Source of the DNA: Prunella strophiata
Taxonomy: Eukaryota > Chordata > Aves > Passeriformes > Prunellidae
Direction: 5' to 3'
DNA length: 64,000 nucleotides
Assembly: GCA_036583965.1 (NCBI GenBank)
Contig: JAZBQD010000015.1
Coordinates: 26,882,310-26,946,309, forward strand
Below the pieces are notes generated by a model. That model made no database searches, was not told where the DNA came from, and saw only the letters and a list, made by a program, of their open reading frames with translations. The translations under genes and the position numbers were made by a program. Shown in pieces: positions 26,690 to 38,500 of this stretch (the stretch's first letter is position 1; every line of letters begins with the position of its first letter).

Positions 26690-27118
26690 TGGTATTCACA
26701 TTTCTCTGAACATGATTCCTTCACCCAGGTTTTTTTCTCCTGGGAAGCTGAAAGGCAGCAAGAGGCCTCAGAGAGAAGAAAAACAGTTCTTATCTCATTT
26801 GCTTCTCCTGTGTTGTGCTCATGTGGAATGCATTCTGGAAGATTGTTTACCTGAAGGGATTGCTTGACTGGTTTTTGGTGATGGTGTTTTGATTTATTAA
26901 CCAATTGGATTCATGTGTGTGTGTCAGGACTGTCAGCAGACAGTCACGAGATTTTGTGCAGTTTGGTTCTTGTTCAGTTTCAGTTTAGAGATAATATAGT
27001 TTAGATGTAACGTAGTATAGAATAATATAGTAAAATAAAGTCATTAAATAACCTTCTGATATCATGGAGTCTTGCTCATCATCCTTCCCTGACACGGGAC
27101 ACGCCAGCATTTACAATA
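26690..27118 (+). mobile_element. Solo LTR with target-site duplication
   Basis: An LTR-like block starts TGGTATTCACATTTCTCTG, continues with a GATTCCTTCACCCAGG block and ends in the CTTCCCTGACACGGG/TTACAATA region. A poly-A signal AATAAA lies at 27034-27039, preceded by the AGTATAGAATAATATAG-type stretch seen in songbird LTRs (recognised from memory). It is flanked by perfect direct repeats ATAGGATCT at 26681-26689 and 27116-27124. The exact duplication length (5-9 bases) is ambiguous because the last LTR bases may match the target. No internal retroviral sequence is present, so it is a solo LTR. Family (ERVK or ERVL) is not settled. Confidence 0.85.
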
Positions 27119-27124
27119 GGATCT
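27116..27124. repeat. Target-site duplication, right copy
   Basis: ATAGGATCT at the 3' edge of the LTR is identical to the left copy. The first three bases may belong to the LTR end. Confidence 0.8.
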
Positions 27125-30100
27125 AACGTGGGCAATTAATTTATTACAAATTTAATTTTTGAAACTCACTTCCAGATACATTTGTAGTTACGAATCATTC
27201 CTTAGATTCCTTCACAAATCCGGGTTTTCTTACCCCCCCACGACGCTCTCCATACAGACACATGAGCAAATGCGTTTGAAGATTGTATCAGATGGTGGCA
27301 GCAAAGCACCTTGCAAGGTTTGGGCTTCAGCATTCTTGCAAGGTGTGCGTGCATCCAGCCTTCTCACTGCTCACCCTGCCTTTTGATTTCAAGTACCACC
27401 TATGCTTTGGAGTAAATATTGCACTGCATTTGTTACAGCAAGAGGAAAAATAGAGAGCACATGGTTTATTGCTTGTTTCTCAGACAAAAAAAAACCCTGT
27501 TGGTATCGGGTGTAACTCATAACACAGTAAAATAAAACAGAAGGAAAAAAAAAAGGGTAAATAAAAGCAAACAAAACACACAAATAAATAAAAGAGTGGT
27601 AAAACAAGTAATCCCCCAAATAGTGAGAAATTTATTAGGTTTTTTTTGTCTAGGTGTTAGAATAAATTGCAACATAGACTGAGCTAATAAGTATTATTTT
27701 CATAACTAACACTTTTCTCAGTATCATTGACATAAAAATGATTGCAGTGACAAAAGAGGCAGGTCTCTTTCTGTGCACTTGCTAGGGCTCAGCTGCAAGT
27801 CAAGAATCAAATCTGAGTCTAGAACCTGTAGGGCATAGAAAGATTTTCATTATTTGTAGATGAGATTTCATAGTTTAAGAGGCTGAAGATGGATGGCCCT
27901 GTTCAGTGCTGTTGCTCTGCATTATGCTACAGCTCCACAACTGTGGGCAAATAATTAACAGCAAGGTCAGATATTGCCTAGGAGAGACTTGAAAATGGAT
28001 TCAGGAGGAAAACAAAGCAAAGGAAAAGTAGTATTAAATTATAGTCTAAAATAAATAGAGAAAGCTAGAAAAAAATAAAAGAAAATTAAACAAAAAAGAC
28101 AGGGGGGGGGGGGCAAAAAAGGAAAACAGCACTGAAAGTTACTGGATGACCTGAAAACTGAATACAGATTGCACTAGCATGGACCAAACTAGTTTTTAGT
28201 GTTTCTTTCCTGTTACTATGCAGATAATTGGCTTACCAGTAGCTGAGATTGTATGAATTTCTATTGAGTATGAGAGTGAAGTTTGGATCTGAGCTTCAGA
28301 AAAAAGCTCTGATTCTGCAAAAAACTTTCCTATGACTGCACACATGTGTTGGCAAAAAATTTTAAGGAGTTTGGGGAGACTGTGAGATCCCCATTGGTCA
28401 TGCAGAAGAAATTGGATGTCTAAGATATCCTATACTAATTCATCAAGGAAGTGTGTATATACTTTCCCAATTACACTGTCTGCTCACCTGCTGTCAGCAA
28501 ATTTCACTACGTTGTCAAAAATGGATCAAAAGGCCTTGTCACCTCCATGGAGTGAACTCATTGAAACCACCAGGGGTTGCCTGTATCTTGCTGTCTCCTA
28601 ATTTTTCCCACCAAGCACACACACTCTCTCCTTCCTGACTCATCCTCTGCATTTTAAGGCTGCACTGACAATCTTCACATACACTTTTGATGAAGGGTCT
28701 GTACCATCACCCTCCCAAGACATCTGATGCTCCAATACCCCCAGTACCCATGTCTAGGATCACCACTTATCTCACTTTCCATTCTCTACCTCATGAATAT
28801 TTCTGCTAATCAGTTCTTTCCATAATATTGTCCCTACCTCCTCCAGCATACTGTATCCCAGGCTCTGACAGGATTTTAGTGGGTTTCTGTAATTTTTAGG
28901 GTTTTGTTTTTATTTTTAATTTCTTTCTTCTACAGTGGAAAATGTCATGTAAGTTATCATTACAGACAACTTTTCTGAGACCACTGAGATGATGGGAAGT
29001 GTGAATTATCTTGGATATGCAGAACTGCATCAGTTCATTCCTTAGCCTATGGGCAATGACATCAAACCAGCTATTTACAACAGTCAGAAGGTCTGGTGAA
29101 CCAATTCAAGACAAAAAAAAAAAAAAAAAGGTTCCTTGTGGTCTTCCTCTCTGTGCTTCAGACTTCTTTTCCAGATGAGCAAGGTCCCTTCTGAGTGTGC
29201 CTGTGTGGGGTTGGTGAGGCATACAAATATGCATAAATGGCATACAAACAGAATGATGCTTTCAAAATCACAAAAACTGACTTTGGTTGTCTAGTGATGA
29301 AACTCTCCTATATCTGAAAGTCTGCTGGAGGTGTTTGAATAGATCCATTCAATTAAATAGAACTAAGTATTATCTCTCTGTAGGTGGCCCACTTCAAACT
29401 GTCACCATGCAGTTTCCTCCATGAAAAAGGCTGCCTTGAGTTGTGACTCAGACACTGTGTTTTCTTTGAGCTCTAAACAGTCTATCCAAAGAAATTTGTT
29501 CTTCCCTTTAAGTTACTGTGGCTTTGATAGCCTCTGCACCATGACTTAAATATCCAGTATATCAGGAGAAAATATCCCCATCCTCTATTTCCCCACTGCT
29601 TCTGCACCTGCACAGGTGGCAGCCATGATCCTGCACAGCCACCTCTGATGTGTTATGGCATATGGGACAGCTGTCACCTAAGCTTAGTATAAGTCAGATC
29701 TGCTGAAAAATCAATAAACAAGTGAGGAAAAAAGCTACTCTGAGCACAAATAGTAAGTTTAAAAGCAGAGGAGTAAAACATGTCAATCTTTCTTGCGTCA
29801 TTATTATGCCTAACTGCAAAACAAGCATTTGAAAATCAAGCAAAAAACATACTCTTCTACCCTACTGATTTACCAAAGACCTCATGGAAACCAAGATGCT
29901 TTCCAAAATGATAGTAGCACAGGGCATTTAATGGGATTTTATCAAGAACATATATACATACAATTTTATCTAGGATGATATTAAATCCAGACTCAATGAA
30001 AATCCATAAACACCAAGGACAATATGCTTTAAACCTTAGTGTTCCTTATTTCATTAGTTTATCTCATTTTATTTTGTATACGTTAATAGATTAGTCTGTG

Positions 30101-31652
30101 CAAGGTATCACAACTTTTCTTAAATTCTAAATGTAGGATATGTATATATAGTTTATAACATGAAAAAAACAAGATTAAAATAAATTTTAAAGTAGCTATG
30201 AAGAAATTATAATGACACTGAAACGAAATATGCATCTATTTTTAAATAGAGTCAGCAGAAAATAATTCTAAAGTATAGTAAAAATAAACCAGAATTGGGC
30301 ATTGGTAATGCACTCAGTCAGTACCTGGAACAACTCAGACAGAAAAGAACCAAAGTGTTTCAGATAGCTACAGTTAAAACACTCCAGATACCCTGGAGAA
30401 ATCCCAGGACACAGCCACAACTAATGAAGCCCAATGATGCAATTTTACATGGTTCAAAAAAATGTCACATTTGGGGATCTCTGAAGTCTTGCACCTGGAT
30501 AATGCAATGTAACCTATTACCTTATTGACTCTTTCATGTGCCGTGGGGAGGAAGCTTAAAATCTGATAGATACCTAAAAATAGAACTAATCTAGAGTCTT
30601 TAATTAGGCCATATAGCTTTAGAAATATTTAGGCTAATTATTCTGTAAAACACCATGAAAAACATAGAAGTCTTCTTGTCATTTAGAACTGTCAACAGAA
30701 ATTGGTAAAGATTTACAAGGTAACAATTAAATTCCAAACCTAGAATGGCTTGAGAGTCATTAAATTCTCCACAGTGGTAGGCACTGTTGAGAACCTTTGC
30801 AGATAGTGAAAAATAGGGATAAAAAATATTTGCAAGACTCTAGGGCAAATTCAAGCTGCCCTCGACAGAAAAGTCAGGAAGGAAGAGAACAACATTCCTT
30901 TTTTTTTCTCTTCGAAGCTGTCATGCTCTCAGTAAACATAGCTGCTTTTTTTTTTTTTTTTTTCCTTGGTACTGCATGTTCTGTCTTCCTGAATCCTAGT
31001 ATCATTGTGGAAAAAATTCATGCACAGAAAGCATTTTCCACACAAGAAAGAAAAGACTTGTTTTCTATGGGCAAAGACAGACAACTCAGTGGTATAGCAT
31101 AATTATAAGCAGCCTATTTTTGAAGATTTGAAGGAAATGACAGATTTTTTTTCATATTTAAGGAGCAGAGTCTGCTATATGACTGTGACAAATTTCCCAC
31201 AGCTGCAATAAGGAAAATATGCATAGCTCTGAAGTATTACAGACCAAATGTTGTGAATGATTTCAAGGTCATATGTTCTGAGTGGTACTTAGCCTTTGAC
31301 ACATGTGAATGTACAGGAAGGGAATTCTAAGCTGCATTACTGTGGTGACAAATTGATATAAAATATTTCTGTTCTACAAACCTTAAAGTCGCTTAAAGGA
31401 GGTATTAAAAAATTATTATAGGAGTGAGAAACTTATATGGGTCTTTCTGTCACGAGACTGAAACACTCAGTACTTCTTTCAAACTTTAGTATTAGCTCTT
31501 ACCAGAAAAATATCACCTCAAGGTCTCCCTTATTTTGTTAACAAAGTCTTAACACTTGTTGGACTGAATTTCATAGGTCTAGATTATTTATGTATTTAAT
31601 TAGTTATTTTTTAAACCTCAGCTTCAGGAGCCCTGTGGTTATAGGCAAGGTA
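27125..31652. other. Unique non-coding sequence with simple tracts
   Basis: No gene was recognised. The stretch holds a 12-base poly-G (28102-28113), a 17-base poly-A (29113-29129) and an 18-base poly-T (30946-30963). A strong acceptor-like site ends at about 28935, but the nearest donor would leave a 13-base exon. Another acceptor ends near 29175 without a good donor. Confidence 0.5.
28102..28113. repeat. Poly-G tract, 12 bases
   Basis: A pure G run sits in an A-rich context. It is unusual for this AT-rich window and prone to length error or variation. Confidence 0.9.
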
Positions 31653-31710
31653 AACTTGAAATGATACTAAGGAAGATACTATGAGATGATTAACTTGAAA
31701 TGATACTAAG
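31653..31710. repeat. 19-bp direct repeat, two copies 39 bp apart
   Basis: AACTTGAAATGATACTAAG occurs at 31653-31671 and again, identically, at 31692-31710, just 9 bases before the LTR boundary. Confidence 0.95.
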
Positions 31711-31832
31711 AGACACTTTTGTCGGTGTCTCTCTGTACCTCGAGATGACCCTGAGCAGTGAGAAAGTCTCTGTGTTCTGGCCCGAGAGACCGAAGAAGGA
31801 GTCAGGAGCTTCTTGTGCAGTTTTCAAGGTTG

Positions 31833-31838
31833 TTTATT
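31833..31838 (-). terminator. LTR polyadenylation signal
   Basis: AATAAA on the minus strand (TTTATT on plus) lies about 95 bases downstream of the LTR TATA box. Confidence 0.6.
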
Positions 31839-31930
31839 GTTTCTTATCTAACAGATTTTTCCCCTGACCAGCCGAGGTCCTTTCAGCAGGTCAGTTCGGA
31901 GTGCACTCCCCACCTCTGGGGCGGTGTTGT

Positions 31931-31939
31931 CTTTTTATA
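31931..31939 (-). promoter_or_regulatory. TATA box of the LTR
   Basis: TATAAAAAG on the minus strand lies inside the LTR, correctly placed upstream of its poly-A signal. It would drive transcription toward lower coordinates. Confidence 0.65.
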
Positions 31940-32345
31940 CTAAAAACTACGTGTACATTATTTACCATTCTTTTCCAATTCCTATCACCCATGTTACAGA
32001 GTCCAACTCTACTCTAAACCAATCCATAAGTGCCACCATCACCCAGAAGATGGAGGACCTGAAGAAGAAGAAAGAAGGACAGAACGCGCCCAAATTCCTC
32101 CATCTTGGCCCCTGAACCCTTATCTAAAAACCCCTAAAATTCTACATTTTCACCCTGTGAGAAACTTATTATTACTCTACTTAATTTGTGTGGCTTATAA
32201 TTCTTCATATAAAGTTGGTAATCTTTTCCACTGGCTCAGGATCAAAGGCACAGGGGTCTTGGGCTCTGTGCCAAGGTCTCTGAGCCCCCTGGCAGGGGGC
32301 TCGAGCCATCCAGGACAGTCAGAGGGAATGTCTTGACTTCCGACA

Positions 32346-35300
32346 GACCTTCAGTAGAAATCCTGAAAACCTTGAAACAGAACACACTACTGTGTGTTGT
32401 GTTCAGATCAACACAGCACCTTATGATTCCCAGAGTTGTATTAGTGATATTTATTCCTTTGAGACTGAAGAGCTCTTTGCTTTTCTGCCTACTCCATAAG
32501 AGACTACCAAATACAGACTTGATGGCCATGAGTGGGACATACATGAGACATTATTATCAGCAATGAGTGTAAATAATACTACAGTATAATAGCAGCATTT
32601 CAAGATTTACATAAAATAATTTTCTGTTATCTAAAAAATACACTGTTAATTCTATTATACTTTTATAAATCTGGACAGGTTTCTATAGAGTCTTTCATGA
32701 TTTTAAACTTGATTCAATCCTGCACAGGCAAGTAGTATGTTCTCTGTTCTTGTGAAAATAGCAAAAAGCCCAGGGTGGCACCGGAAATTATTATCTCTAC
32801 ATAGCATGGATATTGCAACCTTGATCTGGTAGATAAGGTGTGAAGAAAGGGCATTCCTTCCTCTACCAATGCTCCAAGAAGGACCCTGACCTTTATTTGT
32901 TTGAGACAGAAACAACCAGGGTACAGAAGGCCAGAGTTCTTCCTGGAGGAAATGATTTTGGGTACACTGAACAAAGTACCAAATCTTCCGTGAAGGGCAG
33001 ATTTAAAATCTGTACTTCTTGGTATTAACAATGGGTTAACTGAGACATTTCCCAGCACAGGATGCCAGCTGCTATAAATCCATTTGCAATGCACTTTATG
33101 TTGTAGAGGAATGTTAGGTGACCAAGTCAGCACTGTGGGATCCCATGGGAGCTGAAATGCAGGTATTACAAACTTTCCTTGTGCCCCTTCTGGCTCCTAT
33201 GTTATCGATGTCTCATGCATCCATTTTTGAAGGTAGTTGCATTCCTGTTTCCCCAAATAAGAAACTAAATGCATGAAAGATTGCAGAATTTTTGAGTGCC
33301 AGAGTAATGCAAGGTCATATAAATGGTTTGTCTAAGAAAAAGAAAAGAAAAGGTAGGGAAAAGCTATCAGTTCCTGATGCAAAGAATACCCATTCAAATG
33401 TGGTAAGATATTAAATGTTTTATGCTAAAGAATTCAGCAGGAGAATGTGTGGGGCAAGAAGGCTTTCTCTAATTAGTGAGTAATTAATTCAGAGTGTAAT
33501 TTTCTCCCACTGAGAACAATGTACTTGTCTCAGTAGGACTTTTAGGAAAATAGGAAATAATAGGCTCTCATAATTGCAATAGGTAAGTATCTACTTTGGT
33601 GCTCAAATGCTTAATTTCTTTCTTGCTTTCATGGTGTTAAATCTATACCTAGCTCCAAAATTTCTCCATTCTGAAACCATTACTCCAAGTGTCAGTACTC
33701 AATAGGCAGTTCTGGTATGGAGAGGTCTGCCTTGCATCATGAAGGAGGCTATCTTTCAAGCCAAAATTTGTTTCAATGTGAAGAGAGCAACTTATAAAGG
33801 TTTTGTCATTGAGAGAAAGAATAGCCAGCAGGTAGGTGGTAGGAATCAATGCTGCTCTACCTGCCTTTTCTTTCAGAGAGGAGTAGAAATTGTAGGGAAG
33901 GATGACTGTTCTCAACTGGATGGAGAGTGAAGAGAGTCTGGGAAATATATATACATATTTTGGGCATCTTTGGATAAAAAATATTTGGAAACACAGGAGT
34001 TTACTACTGTGAGACAACTGTAATAAGTGGACTCACACACAAACAAATTGAAAACATGTTATCAGTAAGTCTGAGCCAATTATTCTGCAGCTTTCTAGTG
34101 TCATTATAATGATATATATGTAGTTCCCAGGCTTATAAGTTTGTTTCCTTCCAGAATTTAACATTACCAGGAAGTTCTTACAAGTTTGGAGGGATGTTGG
34201 TATGACTATGAACTGTAATATGAATTTTTTTCCTGTAAAAATTGGTGATAATTTACACTGATCAAATATGATGAAACCATACATTTGGAGGTAATTTTTA
34301 AAATTATGTGATAGAACTACACAAGCTGCCTGTGAGCTGTCCCACCTTGCACCGCAGTTCTCCCCAGGAGTACACCGTAGTGATAGAACTGCAATATTTT
34401 CACAGGAACAAAAATTCCATCTGGAATTATTACACATCCATTAAAAAGTATTTGAGCCTGTATTTAGTAGGGTCATGGAGTGAGCTTCCCACTTCATTGG
34501 AGGCTTTGCATATAGATGCTATACAGGAACTCTCAGAATATTCATATGAAGAAAAAGTGTCTCCTTGGAAACACAAGTGTACATATGAACACGATACTGA
34601 GCAAAACAAATTATCTGACATTAAGAGTAGGAACAACTTGGAAACTCCAAAAAGGAGTTTTTCTGGGAGGAAAGATCATTGGTTAAATGGTAGCCTAGTT
34701 TGATAGCTCTTCTGAAGTAGTCTACAATTTCTCCAGTTGTATCCATGTGCCTCACAAAGCTGTTTGAGGAGCATTTAACTGGATTCCTGCTGAGTTGAGG
34801 CTTTGAAATGCCCTAAATGTGAAAGCTCTTTATGAATCACCAAAAACACCTTCATGAGAAAGGAGGTCAGGCTGAGGCAACCTAGCAATAGGTTTCGTCA
34901 GACTTAGCTGAAATACGTTATTGCACATTTAACAGGCTGTGTTTTATTTCTGCCCTTCTGGTTTAGGTTAAGTGTGAATGCTTCTCTAATAAAGTCAGCA
35001 AAGGTCATCTTGAAGCTATTATTGTCACAGGAAAAGTACTAGAAGCAACAATGTGCCTGAGCTTGCTAAGCTAAAGTCTGCTTTTGGTGAATCTTGGCAT
35101 TTGGGCCTATCCAGTATTTCCAAGTACTAATCCTTAGGTGTTTTAGACCAGTGAGAATTGTTTTTTTCCTTGTTATTGTGGTACTTGTCAGAGTTAAACT
35201 AATTTGTAATATATTATTCCATGTAGATGTCTGACTTGTAACCTGTACCATAAATAAAGCTCTTTGATAATTCTCTTAAGGATATCATTGGGAAAAACTG

Positions 35301-35419
35301 GCTGCTGTAAGGAACAGATATTTTCTGCTGTAAACTACTCATACTGCACTGATAGCACTGATAATGTGGGATCTGCACATAAGAAGGTAAATTCTAGACA
35401 ATAATATTACTTTTGAGGG
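32346..35419. other. Unique non-coding sequence
   Basis: The longest open frames of the window lie here: 139 codons on the minus strand at 32714-33133, 134 codons minus at 34033-34437 and 131 codons plus at 34308-34703. The latter two overlap in opposite strands. None shows a signal peptide, domain or known family. A donor-like AATAG/GTAAGTAT near 33584 has no open upstream exon. Confidence 0.45.
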
Positions 35420-35512
35420 GTTCATAGAATCATAGAATATCAGAGTGGAAGAGACCTCAAGGATTATCTGGTCCAAACTGTCTTGGCAAAAGCACAGTCT
35501 AGAAAGGAGGGT
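35420..35512 (-). mobile_element. CR1 LINE 3' scrap
   Basis: In reverse orientation the fragment begins with the duplicated TCATAGAATCATAGAAT terminal repeats. It continues with GTGGAAGAGACCTCAAGGAT and the TTGGCAAAAGCACAGTCTAG block known in songbird CR1 tails. It is a different subtype from the copy at 25 kb. Confidence 0.85.
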
Positions 35513-38500
35513 CCATAATCTTGTGTTAAGAAACCTCCAAATATTAAAAAATAAAATGATCAATTGTTATTTAATTCTGGATAGAATATTAAAAAAAAGT
35601 AATCACTTTAATGAGCACAAAGAGAGTCTTGCATTAAATTTTTAGGTTTATTTTTTTGTTAAATGTATTTCCTAGGATGATGGAATTCCCTTTTTTGGAA
35701 ATTGAGACTTTAACCAGATGTCTACCAAGAATGAACCAAAAGCACTGAACCAGACTCAAAGTAGGGAAATGGACCTTCTGAGGGTCTTTCCAGGGCCAAA
35801 TTCACAAACAGAATAGTTAAGGAAATGCATCTAAACTGGAACACTTCTCTCCTTTTCCTATGGTCTGGAATTCCCTCTGGGACCAACCCATCTTTAACAT
35901 ATTACTGTTGTGGTCTGCTTCTGCCTTTTTCTTGGGAAAGGTATTAAATACTTCAGCAATTAGTAGAAAAATTAAGGGTGCTCAGCCTGCCTCCATCCCA
36001 GAAATCTCTCACCTGCTAGAAACTGGACAGGTAGAATCAGACTGTATTGCAAATTTTGTAAAGCAAGGCATCAAATATCACATAAGAATATGTGATGTTG
36101 CTGTAATCAGGCAATGTAGCATTTCTTAGCCAAATTACTTAAACAACATTTCATCCTGCCTGTCTTTGAATCCTGTTTCACATTTAATAAATATATCTAA
36201 TCTGATAATCCTTGAATTTAAAGTGATGCATTTTATAGAGAAACACTGTTAACCAAAGAGGTAATCTTGAAAGGCTTCTCCTTTTGGGGAGAGGGAGAAT
36301 CATTCTCACTTCATACTGAATAGCTTGGAACAGGAGCAGCTTGGATGATTGTCTATAACACCAGCATAGGGGCTTGGAGTTTTAGACCAATTTTCAGTTT
36401 TGGATACTGAAGCTCTTTATTATAAATGGAAGATTGATTTGTGTAAAAGACAGGTTTCTCTTTCTCCAGAGAAAATGCCCATAAGGGCTCGGGATAATAA
36501 AAAAATTCAAGGATTTCTATTCCAAGTACAAAAATGTTTTATTTTCAGTAATAGCAAAATATGGCAGTACATTCATAAAGAAACTACCAGCTCTCAAAGC
36601 ATGGTACCATGCTTGCATATTCAGTTTTCTTCTAAGGCAAGATTGGAAAAAGGGGACCACAAGGAACACCAGTTAGCCAAAGCACTTTCTGCTACATTGG
36701 AAGGTGCTTTAGCAGTACATTGACGGTCTCTTAAATGTAAGTGCTAAAATTTAATTATTTTCAATAAGCCCAAACTTTGAAGTGACAAGAACTGACTGTT
36801 GTTACAGATTCAGCAGCAATTATTGGACTAACTGCTTACTAGAAATGGTTGACTTCTGTAAAGTAGGAAAGTATAGATTAAAATAAAATACTCATTTTAA
36901 AAGAAATTACCTTTTCTATTAAGAACTACAATCTCATAGCCAAATCAGTGAGGAAATAATGGCATCCCTGGTACACTGAAATGTACAAGAGCTTCAGAAA
37001 AAATAATGAAAGGTCATGAGGTCTCTTTCACATCCTCATTAACACAGTCTCATCATCAGGATGTTATTGCCTTGAGCACACAAGAACTGAATTTGCCTGG
37101 TTTTGACCCTGCAAGTAAATGCAATGGTTTTGTTATTACAGTATCCTTCAACTCATTGTGGAGTTCTAAGAGAACATTATTATTGTTCTTCATGAACAGA
37201 CTTTTTTTTTTTTTTTCCCTCTGAAATAATTAATTGTTTTGAAACACAGGGAGACTGATAAAATTTTCACTGTCTCTCTCTTGCTGCAATGAATGTTGAC
37301 ATACAGCAGCCAAATACATAATGATTATTGCTTACTATTTCAGCTGTGTCATCTACTTATAAGCATTCAGGTTAATAAAAACACCTTCATGTAAGGTCAT
37401 GTTCCAAACAAAGACACTTAATCCTATTTGGAAAGCTAGTTTTAATGATTTACTTCTGTGTGAATGAAATACATTGGTTAGAGTCTGTAGTTTTGTATCT
37501 GGAGTCAAATAGACTGGAAACTTACATAAAAAGGGTTGTAGGAGTAACTAAAAGACAAAATTCTTAATGCTGCAGTGTTACTTGCAGTGAAGCCCTATCA
37601 ATGTCACATTCTCTTGATTAAATTGGTATCTGTGACAGGTCTGGAGATGTGTGGTTTTGGTCACAGTAATTTTATTGTCTTCACTTTCAAACTCTGTTCC
37701 ATTTTGTCAATTGATTTCTGCTGCTAATGTACATAGCCATGCAACAAACAGGCACAAAAAAAAAAAAATAGATCTTGAAGGCCCTAAGTAGTTCAATATT
37801 ATATAAAAATTAGTGCTCTGGAAAGCCAAGGTTTCATATACAGATTAATGCAAACCCTCAGCAATTTGGTTATGGTATGGCTGAGATATTTGTCAGTCTG
37901 TTGACTGCATTCAAATCCATGTGCACATTATGTAAGGCTGTATTTATGATGTATATAATAGAGTATTATACAATGCATTTATTTTGGTTAATCTTGGATA
38001 GATATATACTGAAGGTAATACAGTTCCAGATTAGAAGACTGCATCGGAGAAATAAATGTTAGCTGATGTTGCACATTTTTTCTTAATTACAATGCAAACA
38101 GGTTTAAGTATTCATTGCATTGTAATAGTACACTGCTATAGTTGAGCTCTTTGTTACTCTTTCAAAAGAAAAAAATTCATAACCAACAATTGTTATTCAG
38201 CCATGGTCAAACTGCTGAAATGAAATGGTTTCTTTTTTTTTTTTTTTTTTTGTCCCTTTGGAACAAAACATATTTTTGAGATGTACTGACCAATTCAGCA
38301 GAGATCATTATAGGCTTAAATAACACACGTTTCATGCAAGCAGTATTAGAAAGTCACAACTTAACTGAAAAGTTTTCAGATCTTGTTCTAAACTTCCCAG
38401 TTGCTGTTTATATTGAAATATCTAATATCTAATGCTCCAGATTTGTTGTCATTTAAAGATTCGTGTTTCATACCTAGAAACACTTCTGTATGCTCTTGGA

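Larger units (their letters stand above)
31720..32345 (-). mobile_element. Minus-strand solo LTR, CpG-rich and probably young
   Basis: The 626-base block begins TGTCGG and ends CCGACA, a perfect 6-base terminal inverted repeat with TG...CA ends. On the minus strand a TATA box TATAAAAAG lies at 31939-31931 and a poly-A signal AATAAA at 31838-31833, about 100 bases downstream, giving a U3-R-U5 order. Many CpG dinucleotides survive although the surroundings are CpG-poor, which suggests recent insertion or constraint. The flanks ACTTT and ACCTT form a possible 5-base duplication with one mismatch. No internal retroviral genes are attached. It may act as a promoter or poly-A site on the minus strand. 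Confidence 0.85.

Noticed and set aside
31758..32115. Open frames of 61-63 codons inside the minus-strand LTR
   Set aside because: They run antisense to the LTR and do not match retroviral genes; they are shadows.
32714..33133. 139-codon minus-strand open frame, the longest in the window
   Set aside because: No domain, signal peptide, splice context or recognisable homology; frames of this length are expected in 64 kb by chance.
34033..34703. Overlapping 134-codon minus and 131-codon plus open frames
   Set aside because: They are opposite-strand frames over the same DNA with no recognised family and no regulatory context.
38086..38126. Hairpin considered as a microRNA precursor
   Set aside because: A 12-bp stem is far too short and no known mature microRNA sequence is recognisable.
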